DNA of 6,986 nucleotides from Bacillota bacterium (GTDB taxonomy: Bacteria > Bacillota > Clostridia > Lachnospirales > Lachnospiraceae): positions 1 to 6,986 of the forward strand of contig JAGFXQ010000189.1 of the NCBI GenBank assembly GCA_017861355.1. The letters run 5' to 3'. How positions within the stretch are numbered: position 1 is the stretch's first letter; each line of letters starts with the position of its first letter. Below, one piece after another: positions 1-6,311 of the stretch. Position numbers and translations under genes: made by a program. Below the pieces are notes generated by a model. It did not search any database. It saw only the letters and a program-made list of their open reading frames with translations, and was not told the origin of the DNA.

Positions 1-1257
1 AAATATCATATCGAACAGGCCAAAAGAATCACCGGAGCAGACTTTTGTATTGCAGTCATGAGCGGCGATTTTGTTCAGCGTGGTGCTCCGGCACTCATTG
101 ATAAATACAGCCGCACCAAAATGGCATTGCAAAACGGTGTCGATCTGGTACTGGAACTCCCAGTATGTTATGCAACCGGAAGTGCAGAATTCTTCGCGCA
201 TGGAGCAGTCTCTATTCTAGATAAAATCGGTGTAGTGGATGCCCTTTGCTTTGGAAGTGAATGTGGTGACCTCTCACTGCTTTCTTCTGCCGCACATTTT
301 TTGCTGAATACACCCGCCTCCTTTGATCAAACCTTACAGGATTATATCAAAGAGGGACTGACCTATCCTGCTGCCAGGCTAAAAGCCATCGCCGCATCCT
401 TAGAAGACATGGATAAGGCGGAAAAGCAGACACTTCTGAGCACATTAACCGAACCGAACAATATTCTTGGCATAGAATATCTGAAAGCACTGATCAACCT
501 CTCTTCCGGTATTGAGCCCTTTACAATCCAACGGATCGCTGCCCATTATCATGAGAAGGAATTGACGTCAGTCATAGATACGAATCCTCATGATACCGAA
601 CTTCTTAACCCGGTCATCAGCTCAGCTACCGCGATACGTAATTCTATCCATCGTAAGAAGGATACCGAGGAGGCTTCCGCCGAGGACGCCCTGCAAAGTG
701 TTCCGGAGGATGTGGCTCAATTTATGAAAGCCAATTATCAGACCACTTATCCGATCATCGATGAAGACTTTGCATCCATTCTGAGATACAAGCTGCGGAT
801 GGAGGAGAGCAAGGATCTGGCAGCTTATCTGGACATCACGCCGGATTTAGCCGAGCGTCTGAAGAACCTTAAGGATTATAATTGCAGCCTTGCTTCCTTA
901 CTTCAGGATATCAAGACCAAGAATATGACCTTAACCAGAATTAATCGCGCCGTCCTTCATATTCTACTGAACATCAAAACAGATCAGGTAGTTGATTATA
1001 GGAGAAACGGATGGACTCCTTATGCGCGAATCTTAGGAGTACGCAAGGAAGCCACCCACTTTCTTCGCACAATCGAAAGAAGAAGCAGTATTCCTTTGAT
1101 CAAAAAAGTTGCAAAGGCTGAACAGCAGCTGGATGCGCTTGGTATACAGATGCTTTCGTCAGATATCTTTGCAGCAGATATATATAATCAGATCATCTAT
1201 GAAAAGTTTGGTACAAAATTACCGAATGAATATCAGCAGGGGATCTGTATCCTATAA
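1..1257 (+). CDS. tmcAL: tRNA(Met) cytidine acetate ligase TmcAL (YlbM family), 5' partial
   Basis: The reading frame is open from base 1, so the gene starts outside the window; the ATG at 58 is an internal methionine. The 418 visible residues match the TmcAL/YlbM nucleotidyltransferase family. They begin KYHIEQAKRITGAD, which in relatives follows directly after the N-terminal YNPFHNGH nucleotide-binding motif, so about 17 residues, including the HxGH histidines, lie off the edge. Visible family motifs are MSGDFVQRGAPA (bases 58-93), LELPVCYATGSAEFFA, ALCFGSECGD, EPNNILGIEYLKAL (451-492) and ISSATAIR (616-639). Known family role: a cytoplasmic enzyme that uses ATP and acetate to form N4-acetylcytidine at the wobble base C34 of elongator tRNA-Met. 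Total length would be close to the roughly 415 residues of the Bacillus enzyme. The C-terminus looks intact (TAA at 1255-1257). Operon partners upstream cannot be seen. Family identity is confident; the acetyl-ligase activity is inferred from the family. Confidence 0.93.
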   Translation, partial: KYHIEQAKRITGADFCIAVMSGDFVQRGAPALIDKYSRTKMALQNGVDLVLELPVCYATGSAEFFAHGAVSILDKIGVVDALCFGSECGDLSLLSSAAHFLLNTPASFDQTLQDYIKEGLTYPAARLKAIAASLEDMDKAEKQTLLSTLTEPNNILGIEYLKALINLSSGIEPFTIQRIAAHYHEKELTSVIDTNPHDTELLNPVISSATAIRNSIHRKKDTEEASAEDALQSVPEDVAQFMKANYQTTYPIIDEDFASILRYKLRMEESKDLAAYLDITPDLAERLKNLKDYNCSLASLLQDIKTKNMTLTRINRAVLHILLNIKTDQVVDYRRNGWTPYARILGVRKEATHFLRTIERRSSIPLIKKVAKAEQQLDALGIQMLSSDIFAADIYNQIIYEKFGTKLPNEYQQGICIL

Positions 1258-1261
1258 AATG

Positions 1262-1288
1262 AAGAGGCTGTTTTTGAAACAGCCTCTT
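1262..1288. terminator. Hairpin terminator between convergent tmcAL and pepF, probably bidirectional
   Basis: A perfect 12-bp inverted repeat (arm AAGAGGCTGTTT at 1262-1273, complementary arm at 1277-1288) closes on a 3-base loop. It lies 5 bp after the tmcAL stop and about 40 bp after the pepF stop, so it can serve both convergent genes. The T-tracts are modest: TTTGACTTTCC on the + side and CATTTTATA on the - side. The stem is strong, but the U-runs are not textbook in either direction. A smaller hairpin, CTGTC-TCA-GACAG, sits nearer the pepF stop. Confidence 0.8.
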
Positions 1289-1327
1289 TGACTTTCCTTC
1301 TGTGCACTGTCTCAGACAGCGATCATG

Positions 1328-3133
1328 CTACTTCAACAATTCATCCATCTGGTTCAACAACTCCTCGAACAACTTAAGCGCCTGGTTCACCGGTTCCTTT
1401 GTGCTCATATCAACTCCCGCACCCTTCAGCAGTTCAATCGGAAAATTGGAACTGCCACCGCTCAGGAATCGGATATAATCCGCTACTGCCTCCTGCCCTT
1501 CATTCAGAATCCTTCTGGATAGAGCAATCGCTGCAGAATAGCCTGTTGCATATTGGTATACATAAAACGCATTGTAGAAGTGAGGTATTCTGGACCACTC
1601 CATATCAATCTCAGAATCTATCACAATATCATCACCAAAATAAGCAACATTTAAGTCATGATAAATCTTACAAAGTGCTTCTGCTGTAAGACTCTCGCCT
1701 TCCTCTACCAATTTATGAGTAATCATCTCAAATTCTGCGAACATGGTCTGGCGATACAGTGTACCTTTGAATTTCTCAAGAAAATGATTGATCAGGTATG
1801 CTTTCTCCTTTTCATCCTGTGTGGTTTTAAGCATATGATCAATTAACAGTGCCTCATTGCAGGTAGAGGCTACTTCTGCCACAAAGATCTTATAGCCGGC
1901 ATAGATATAAGGCTGCTCACGATCCGAATGATAGCTGTGAATTGCGTGACCCATCTCATGTGCCAGGGTAAATACATTATTTAATGTGTCATTATAATTA
2001 AGCAATACATAGGGATGGGTACCGTAAGCTCCCCAGGAATAAGCTCCGCTTCTCTTGTTCTCATTCTCATAGATATCAATCCAGCGGTGGTTAAAGCCCT
2101 CGCTCAGAATCTTTTGATACTCCTCACCTAGAGGCATTAACCCATCTGCCACGACCTTCTTTGCTTCCTCGAAGGGTATCTCCATCGTTACATCCGATAC
2201 CAACGGTGCGTATAAATCATACATATGAAGCTCTTCTACACCAAGAAGCTTCTTACGGAGGGATACATATCGATGCATCAGATGCATATTCTCATGTACT
2301 GCATCGATCAGATTCGTATATACCTCAACCGGAATATTGCCTGCATTTAAAGCTCGTTCCATGGTAGAGGGATATTTTCTTGCTTTCGCAAAGAACACCT
2401 CCTGCTTCACATTGGAACTGAAGGCAGCTGCCAGGGTATTGCGGTAGTTCTTGTAGGTTGCATGTTCTCCCTCAAAGGCCTCTTTTCTAACTCTGCGATC
2501 TGAGCTTTCCAGTAGCTGTCCATATCTTCCATGGGTGATACGTACCATCTCACCCTTCTCATCCTGCATCTCGGGGAACTTAATATCCGCATTGTTGAAC
2601 ATAGAGAAGATATTGCCCGGTGCTTCTGCCATCTCACCTGCATCAGCAAGTAGACCTTCCATCTCTGCAGTCAGGATGTGCGCCTTTAATCTTAAGATAT
2701 CTTTCAGATAAAAGTCATAGAGCATCAGCTCGCTTGCTTCATGCTTAAATTGTGCGATATCCTCCTCGGGTATGGTTAAGATTTCGGGTGTAGCAAAAGC
2801 GAGCGCACTGTTCACCAATACCGACAGCGCATTTGCTTTATTGGAGAGATCCTGATAGGTAGAATTCGCTGTATCTTCATGATACTTCTGGCTCGCATAT
2901 ACGAATACACGCTCCATAAGCTTGCCTATCTCATCCTGCAGCTGTAAAAATGCCAACAATAAATCCGCTGATTTTCCCAATCTCCCCTGAAATTCAGCTA
3001 CCTTAGGAAGCATCTCCTTAACTTTATCATACTCCTTCTGCCATAGTTCATCGTTAAGATACAGATCCTCAATCGCCCAGGTATATTTTACATCTACCTC
3101 GCTTCTTTTGGGTAAATTCTTATTCTGTGCCAT
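1328..3133 (-). CDS. pepF: Oligoendopeptidase F (M3B zinc metallopeptidase)
   Basis: A 601-residue protein, the usual length for oligoendopeptidase F. It has the M3 zinc signature HEMGH at residues 392-396 (H392, E393, H396). The third zinc ligand is expected at E420 in AEVAST, 27 residues after the catalytic glutamate. Nearby family motifs are GAYSWGAYGTHPYVLLNY (363-380) and the substrate-binding segment HFYNAFYVYQYATGYS (518-533) with its conserved histidine and tyrosines. Residues 1-200 are the helical M3B N-terminal part. There is no signal peptide or membrane segment, so the enzyme is cytoplasmic; the family cleaves short oligopeptides internally. The ATG start is supported by AGGAGA at 3142-3147, 8 bases upstream. 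It is transcribed alone, divergent from ylbJ and convergent with tmcAL. Nothing appears truncated and all key residues are present. Confidence 0.96.
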   Translation of the reverse strand: MAQNKNLPKRSEVDVKYTWAIEDLYLNDELWQKEYDKVKEMLPKVAEFQGRLGKSADLLLAFLQLQDEIGKLMERVFVYASQKYHEDTANSTYQDLSNKANALSVLVNSALAFATPEILTIPEEDIAQFKHEASELMLYDFYLKDILRLKAHILTAEMEGLLADAGEMAEAPGNIFSMFNNADIKFPEMQDEKGEMVRITHGRYGQLLESSDRRVRKEAFEGEHATYKNYRNTLAAAFSSNVKQEVFFAKARKYPSTMERALNAGNIPVEVYTNLIDAVHENMHLMHRYVSLRKKLLGVEELHMYDLYAPLVSDVTMEIPFEEAKKVVADGLMPLGEEYQKILSEGFNHRWIDIYENENKRSGAYSWGAYGTHPYVLLNYNDTLNNVFTLAHEMGHAIHSYHSDREQPYIYAGYKIFVAEVASTCNEALLIDHMLKTTQDEKEKAYLINHFLEKFKGTLYRQTMFAEFEMITHKLVEEGESLTAEALCKIYHDLNVAYFGDDIVIDSEIDMEWSRIPHFYNAFYVYQYATGYSAAIALSRRILNEGQEAVADYIRFLSGGSSNFPIELLKGAGVDMSTKEPVNQALKLFEELLNQMDELLK

Positions 3134-3161
3134 GATTATTCTCTCCTCTTCTTGATGGCGA

Positions 3162-3172
3162 CTGTAATACAG
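3162..3172. promoter_or_regulatory. Operator-like dyad in the pepF leader
   Basis: CTGTAATACAG is an odd-length perfect dyad (CTGTA-A-TACAG), and it extends imperfectly outward with TGG at 3156-3158 and CCA at 3173-3175. It falls just downstream of the predicted pepF start point and upstream of its ribosome binding site, a typical position for a repressor site. The one-base centre rules out a stable RNA hairpin, so a protein-binding site is the more natural reading. I do not recognise it as a known regulator's consensus. Confidence 0.3.
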
Positions 3173-3181
3173 CCACCCTCT

Positions 3182-3210
3182 ATATTATGAAATTTTTTGA
3201 ATAATTTGAA
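3182..3210 (-). promoter_or_regulatory. Candidate sigma-A promoter for pepF
   Basis: Read on the - strand, a -35-like TTCAAA (3205-3210) is followed after 17 bp by a -10-like TAATAT (3182-3187). Each matches four of six consensus bases and the spacing is ideal. The predicted start is near 3175, giving a leader of about 40 nt. It shares its -35 bases with the divergent candidate for ylbJ. Confidence 0.4.
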
Positions 3211-3232
3211 ATGCTTACCAATAGATTATAAT
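3206..3232 (+). promoter_or_regulatory. Candidate promoter for ylbJ
   Basis: A perfect -10 TATAAT at 3227-3232 is preceded by TTGAAA at 3206-3211. The 15-bp gap is short for sigma-A. The start would be near 3239, leaving a roughly 23-nt leader that contains the AAGGAG ribosome site. YlbJ of Bacillus is sigma-E controlled, so a sporulation promoter would be expected. I could not find a convincing sigma-E pair here, and the sigma assignment stays open. Confidence 0.35.
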
Positions 3233-3251
3233 AAATGTACCACTTGTCTTC

Positions 3252-3257
3252 AAGGAG
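3252..3257 (+). promoter_or_regulatory. Ribosome binding site that fixes the ylbJ start
   Basis: AAGGAG lies 4 bases before the ATG at 3262. The alternative in-frame ATG at 3235 has no purine-rich site before it and overlaps the predicted -10/start region, so 3262 is chosen. Confidence 0.8.
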
Positions 3258-3261
3258 AAAC

Positions 3262-4245
3262 ATGATAAAATTTATCAGAAAGCAGAAAAACCGGTTAATT
3301 AAGGGGCTGATCCTCTTATTCATGATACTCATATTGATTTTTCCTTATGACACCTTTCGAGGTGCCAGTAACGGTCTCCTTCTTTGGTTTCATAATGTAC
3401 TGCCTAATTTGCTGCCCTGTGTTATCGTATCGAATCTGATGATTTCTCTCAATATTACAAGACAGATCAGTAAAGTGTTTTATCCATTTCTTGGCCGTGT
3501 GTTCAGAGTCAGTCCGGAAGGCTGTTATCCAATTGCCATTGGTCTTCTCTCCGGTATCCCAATGGGAGCAAAGTCTACCGCGGATCTCCTGTTCGAGAAA
3601 AAAATCCAACGAAGGGAAGCGCAATTTCTTCTCGGTATGTGCAATAATGCCAGCCCAATGTTTATCATCGGTTATATTGCAATTACTCAATTAAAGCTTC
3701 CCCAGATTAAATATGCATTATTCGCAATCATGTATTGCAGTGCTATTCTAGGTGCTTTGCTAATGCGTTTCTTACTTAGTCATCGTAAGACTGGTTTAAA
3801 TCAACAAGACGAGCTGATAATACATAATACTGAGCTTGCCTCCAGGACCATGCCCCCACGGTTTAGTTTTGATCTCCTTGACCGGTCAATAATGAATGGC
3901 TTTGAGGTAGTAACAAAGATCGGCGGTTATATCATTCTTTTCTCCATCCTTGCGCAGATTCTCCATGCTATTCTTCCGGATATCGGCCTTTGGAAGCTAT
4001 TAATTATGGGAATACTGGAAATCACCACCGGTATCAGTCAAATTGCAGCAAGTAATATCGATGTCCATACAAAAATAGTCCTTGTCACCTTTCTTACAAC
4101 TTTTGGTGGCTTCTCTGGGGTCGCCCAGACCAAAAGCGTAATCGGCAATCAAGGACTATCAATTAAATTATATATTCTTGTAAAATTAGTGAGCGCCGGA
4201 ATCGCTTTCGTTCTCGCTTACCTTTATGTAACCTATGGTATGTGA
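3262..4245 (+). CDS. ylbJ: Sporulation integral membrane protein YlbJ (nucleoside-recognition/Gate-domain family)
   Basis: A 327-residue polytopic membrane protein with a basic N-terminus (MIKFIRKQKNRLIK) followed by a hydrophobic segment at about residues 15-28. Several further membrane spans follow, at about 91-101, 130-142, 151-171, 221-238, 245-258, 273-290 and 303-324. YlbJ-like signatures are GLLSGIPMGAKSTADLLFEK (94-113), GMCNNASPMFIIGYIA (125-140), LEITTGISQIA (252-262) and TFGGFSGVAQT (280-290). In Bacillus the gene is expressed in the mother cell and is needed for normal spore cortex and heat resistance; the transported ligand, if any, is not established. The protein is shorter than the roughly 400 residues of Bacillus YlbJ. 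It is divergent from pepF and ends 3 bp from the stop of the convergent coiled-coil gene, with no terminator between them. The family call is firm; the biochemical role is unknown. Confidence 0.87.
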   Translation: MIKFIRKQKNRLIKGLILLFMILILIFPYDTFRGASNGLLLWFHNVLPNLLPCVIVSNLMISLNITRQISKVFYPFLGRVFRVSPEGCYPIAIGLLSGIPMGAKSTADLLFEKKIQRREAQFLLGMCNNASPMFIIGYIAITQLKLPQIKYALFAIMYCSAILGALLMRFLLSHRKTGLNQQDELIIHNTELASRTMPPRFSFDLLDRSIMNGFEVVTKIGGYIILFSILAQILHAILPDIGLWKLLIMGILEITTGISQIAASNIDVHTKIVLVTFLTTFGGFSGVAQTKSVIGNQGLSIKLYILVKLVSAGIAFVLAYLYVTYGM

Positions 4246-4248
4246 TCA

Positions 4249-4890
4249 CTATTCTCCATCAGGCATAAATGTATTCTCATCAAAATCAAAGTCGCCTTCA
4301 TCATAATCACTGGCCTGAACATTTGCCGGTCCGCTCTCCTGAGGGTAAAGTTGATCGTTTAGTTCACGCTTATTCGTATTGATGATCTCGAGATTACTCT
4401 TCAAGGTACCGATAAAGCCATCATATCTTGAGATTGCAGTATCATATGCATTGGCTAATACGCGCTCAACCTCAGTAAGAACATCGTTAGAGTACACTAA
4501 GGCTCCGGTTCTGATCTGATCTGCTTCTTCGCTTGCTTCACGACGGATTCTTTCAGCTTCCTCCGAAGCCTGCATAATCATCTCATTTGCCTGATAATAA
4601 GCCTGCTGCATAATCTCATGTTCGTTTAACAGATCCTTCGCTTTGTCTTTTGTCTGGCGAAGGATGTTCTCTGCCTTTTCCTCCGCATCAGCAATAATTG
4701 CATCACGGTTCGAGATAATCTTTTGGTAGCGCTTGATCTCATCCGGAGTTCGAAGACGTAGCTCGTCCAATAAATCATAAAGCTCATCCTTTGGAACAAT
4801 CACCTTCGTGCTTGATAATGGCTGCATCCTGCAACTTTCGACAAATTCATAAATATCCTCAATTAATTGTTCAATTCTGCTTGCTCCCAT
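4249..4890 (-). CDS. Conserved coiled-coil protein, DivIVA-like or ATP-synthase-b-like, function unknown
   Basis: A 213-residue soluble protein of a type often found beside coaD in Lachnospiraceae and usually labelled ATPase or hypothetical. I recognise the style but no defined function. Residues 1-55 form a short helical, acidic N-terminal part. Residues 61-128 are a long charged coiled coil rich in Ala, Glu and Lys (DAEEKAENIL, ASEEAERIRREASEEADQIR), which is why such proteins are confused with ATP synthase b/V-type H subunits and DivIVA. Residues 135-180 are helical, and the tail (195-213) is strongly acidic (DYDEGDFDFDENTF). There is no membrane anchor, so it is not a true b subunit. The start codon lies one base after the coaD stop (TGATATG), with its AAGGAG site (4899-4904) inside the coaD end, giving tight translational coupling. 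Scaffolding or cell-envelope organisation is a guess from the coiled coil. Confidence 0.8.
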   Translation of the reverse strand: MGASRIEQLIEDIYEFVESCRMQPLSSTKVIVPKDELYDLLDELRLRTPDEIKRYQKIISNRDAIIADAEEKAENILRQTKDKAKDLLNEHEIMQQAYYQANEMIMQASEEAERIRREASEEADQIRTGALVYSNDVLTEVERVLANAYDTAISRYDGFIGTLKSNLEIINTNKRELNDQLYPQESGPANVQASDYDEGDFDFDENTFMPDGE

Positions 4891-4891
4891 A

Positions 4892-5392
4892 TCAAACGCT
4901 CCTTATCGAATTATATTTATCATATACAGACTTAATCAAACAGTCCGGTACAAATTGTGATATATCTCCGCCGTAGCTGGCTATTTCCTTCACTGCGCTG
5001 GAGCTCAAGTAGGAATATTCCACACTTGTTGTAAAGAACACCGTATCGACTTTTGAATCCAGCTTATGATTCATCTGAGCAATTTGTAATTCATATTCAA
5101 AATCAGTGATGGCACGCAATCCTCTGACAATAATGGAAGCTTGCTGCTGTCTAGCAAATTCTATCAGTAATCCTTCAAAGGCGATCACTTGAACCGAGGT
5201 CAGATTGGTATTCTCTTTAACAACCCTTTCGATCAGTTCAACACGTTCCTCTGCTGTGAATAAAGGCTTTTTAGCACTGTTCTGTAATACACCGATAATC
5301 AACTTATCTACCAAACCTGATGCACGAACGATAATGTCCAGGTGTCCCCGGGTAATTGGATCAAAGCTGCCGGGATAAATTCCTATTTTCAT
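4892..5392 (-). CDS. coaD: Phosphopantetheine adenylyltransferase CoaD
   Basis: A 166-residue protein of normal length for bacterial PPAT, which makes dephospho-CoA and pyrophosphate from ATP and 4'-phosphopantetheine, the penultimate step of coenzyme A synthesis in the cytoplasm. Motifs are all present: GIYPGSFDPITRGH (4-17) with the TxGH nucleotidyltransferase signature at 14-17, K42 in SAKKPLF, VRGLRAITDFEYELQIAQMN (89-108) with R90 and R93, and the C-terminal SSSAVKEIA segment. The start is ATG at 5392: MKIGIYPGSFDP is the family's N-terminus, and a GGGAG site lies 10 bases upstream. A TTG start 21 bases earlier would add seven residues not typical of the family and swallow that ribosome site. 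The gene follows rsmD by 38 bp and is coupled to the next gene, so it is the middle member of a three-gene operon. Confidence 0.96.
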   Translation of the reverse strand: MKIGIYPGSFDPITRGHLDIIVRASGLVDKLIIGVLQNSAKKPLFTAEERVELIERVVKENTNLTSVQVIAFEGLLIEFARQQQASIIVRGLRAITDFEYELQIAQMNHKLDSKVDTVFFTTSVEYSYLSSSAVKEIASYGGDISQFVPDCLIKSVYDKYNSIRSV

Positions 5393-5402
5393 GTAACACT
5401 CA

Positions 5403-5407
5403 CTCCC
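5403..5407 (-). promoter_or_regulatory. Ribosome binding site that fixes the coaD start
   Basis: GGGAG read on the - strand, 10 bases before the ATG at 5392. It sits in the 38-bp rsmD-coaD gap and argues against the upstream TTG start. Confidence 0.6.
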
Positions 5408-5430
5408 TGCCAAGTAGCTATATGTATAAC

Positions 5431-5985
5431 TTATTTCAGTTCTATAAAGACATGTTGATTTGTCTTATATTCTTTTGTCTTAAAGATACGAAATCTCGTG
5501 TCCTCCAAGTAATCAAAGTTTGTCTTCAGGGATGCTTCTACAACAATAATGGTGTCACAATAGATGATATTAGAATGCTGCAATTCGAGAAGGACCTCCT
5601 TCTCCAGCATATTATTATATGGTGGATCCATAAAAATAACATCAAATACTTTGCCCCTTATCTCGAGGGCACGAATAGCCTCCTGAACAGTATGTCCTAA
5701 AACCTCCGACAATTCTTCCAGTTTGGTGAACTTTAAGTTTGCTCGGATACACTCTAGCGCGATCTTGTCATTTTCAACAAATGCGGCATATTTTGCTCCT
5801 CTGGATAACGCTTCAATTCCGATTGCACCGCTGCCTGAGAACAAATCCAAGAAATCACAATCCGCTAGATATGGATTCAATATATTAAACAAGGTTTCCT
5901 TTGTCTTATCTGTTGTTGGTCTTGTATCAAAGCCTTCTGGTGTTTTAAGCTGTAATCTTCTTGCTTTCCCTGCAATTACTCTCAT
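5431..5985 (-). CDS. rsmD: 16S rRNA (guanine(966)-N2)-methyltransferase RsmD
   Basis: A 184-residue class I SAM-dependent methyltransferase of the usual RsmD length. It starts with the family's MRVIAGKARRLQLKTP, followed by RPTTDKTKETLFNIL (22-36). The SAM-binding motif I is DLFSGSGAIGIEALSRGA (47-64), followed by the acidic residue of VEND (70-73). The catalytic motif DPPY at 120-123 is typical of N2-guanine methyltransferases. The family methylates G966 (E. coli numbering) of 16S rRNA during 30S assembly. It is the first gene of an operon with coaD and the coiled-coil gene, behind the promoter at 6113-6140. Its own ribosome site is poor (GGGG 7 bases before ATG, with GAGGT touching the ATG), and an 8-codon mini-ORF ends just upstream, so initiation may depend on coupling. 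An in-frame TGA immediately upstream rules out a longer protein. Confidence 0.95.
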   Translation of the reverse strand: MRVIAGKARRLQLKTPEGFDTRPTTDKTKETLFNILNPYLADCDFLDLFSGSGAIGIEALSRGAKYAAFVENDKIALECIRANLKFTKLEELSEVLGHTVQEAIRALEIRGKVFDVIFMDPPYNNMLEKEVLLELQHSNIIYCDTIIVVEASLKTNFDYLEDTRFRIFKTKEYKTNQHVFIELK

Positions 5986-5988
5986 ACC

Positions 5989-6015
5989 TCATCCCCACTT
6001 TTGACCATTATGCAT
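5989..6015 (-). CDS. Possible 8-codon leader ORF before rsmD
   Basis: ATG at 6013-6015 opens an eight-codon frame encoding MHNGQKWG, ending in TGA, followed by GGT and the rsmD ATG in the same frame. A reasonable ribosome site, AGGTGA (6025-6030 on the - strand), precedes it by 9 bases and is better than rsmD's own. Translation and re-initiation are inference; so short an ORF can occur by chance. Confidence 0.3.
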   Translation of the reverse strand: MHNGQKWG

Positions 6016-6066
6016 GTTACGGCCTCACCTATATTTACTTCTGATGCCACAAAGCTCTGTCATAAT

Positions 6067-6083
6067 AACCGGTATATCCGGCT
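6067..6083 (-). other. Small hairpin in the rsmD operon leader
   Basis: AACCGG-TATAT-CCGGCT on the + strand; in the - strand transcript AGCCGG pairs with CCGGTT (one G-U pair), giving 6 bp with a 5-base loop. No T-run follows, so it is not a terminator. Its role, if any, is unknown. Confidence 0.4.
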
Positions 6084-6112
6084 GAGTGATCCTTGCATTG
6101 ACCACAACTAAT

Positions 6113-6140
6113 ATTTTATTATATTATGATGATTTGTCAA
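6113..6140 (-). promoter_or_regulatory. Sigma-A promoter of the rsmD-coaD operon
   Basis: On the - strand, a perfect -35 TTGACA (6135-6140) is followed after 16 bp by -10 TAAAAT (6113-6118), five of six matches. The predicted start is near 6106, giving a leader of about 120 nt to rsmD. This is the best promoter in the window and marks rsmD as the first operon gene. Confidence 0.7.
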
Positions 6141-6174
6141 CTTATTTATAGTTAAGTGTATCTTATCCTGTAAA

Positions 6175-6209
6175 AGATTTCAATAGATTTTTCAAGTGAA
6201 ATTAGATTT
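6175..6209. repeat. Three AGATTT repeats upstream of the rsmD promoter
   Basis: AGATTT occurs at 6175-6180, 6185-6190 and 6204-6209, with centre spacings of 10 and 19 bp, close to one and two helical turns. They lie about 35-70 bp upstream of the -35 element. They may be same-face protein sites or phased A-tracts, or may simply reflect AT-rich sequence. Confidence 0.3.
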
Positions 6210-6278
6210 ACAACTGATACTTTTTTACTAACGCGATCCGTTTTTAGCTGCTTTTGCTTTATTTTGTTCCTTGTTTAC

Positions 6279-6311
6279 AAAAAAAGCGGTTGCCAATTAC
6301 TTGACAACCGC
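6279..6311 (-). terminator. Rho-independent terminator of the spore-protein gene
   Basis: On the - strand, arm GCGGTTGTCAA (6301-6311) pairs with TTGGCAACCGC (6286-6296), giving 11 bp with one G-U pair. A GUAA tetraloop (GNRA type) closes it and seven T follow (6279-6285). It begins about 31 bp after the SASP stop. A textbook intrinsic terminator that separates SASP transcription from the rsmD operon. Confidence 0.92.

Larger units (their letters stand above)
6016..6285. other. Gene-free stretch holding the rsmD operon promoter and leader
   Basis: No credible protein-coding gene lies here on either strand. It contains the rsmD operon promoter (6113-6140), a leader of about 120 nt with a small hairpin, three AGATTT copies at 6175, 6185 and 6204 upstream of the promoter, and AT-rich sequence running into the spore-protein terminator. 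The short sequence TTGACCA occurs at 6098-6104 and again at 6001-6007, both in the leader. I do not recognise a riboswitch or T-box. Confidence 0.6.

Noticed and set aside
3235..3261. Upstream in-frame ATG for ylbJ adding nine residues
   Set aside because: No ribosome site before it, it overlaps the predicted promoter/start region, and AAGGAG stands directly before the ATG at 3262.
3316..3690. A 124-codon open frame on the - strand inside ylbJ
   Set aside because: It is fully antisense to a well-supported gene, has no recognisable domain or coding character, and has no good ribosome site.
4242..4249. GTGATCAC palindrome at the ylbJ end as a terminator
   Set aside because: It has no loop and no following T-run, so it cannot act as an intrinsic terminator.
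5393..5413. TTG start for coaD adding seven residues
   Set aside because: The family begins MKIGIYPGSFDP, and the TTG would place the GGGAG ribosome site inside the coding sequence.
5723..6004. A 93-codon + strand frame opposite rsmD
   Set aside because: It is the complement of the rsmD methyltransferase core and shows no independent protein features.
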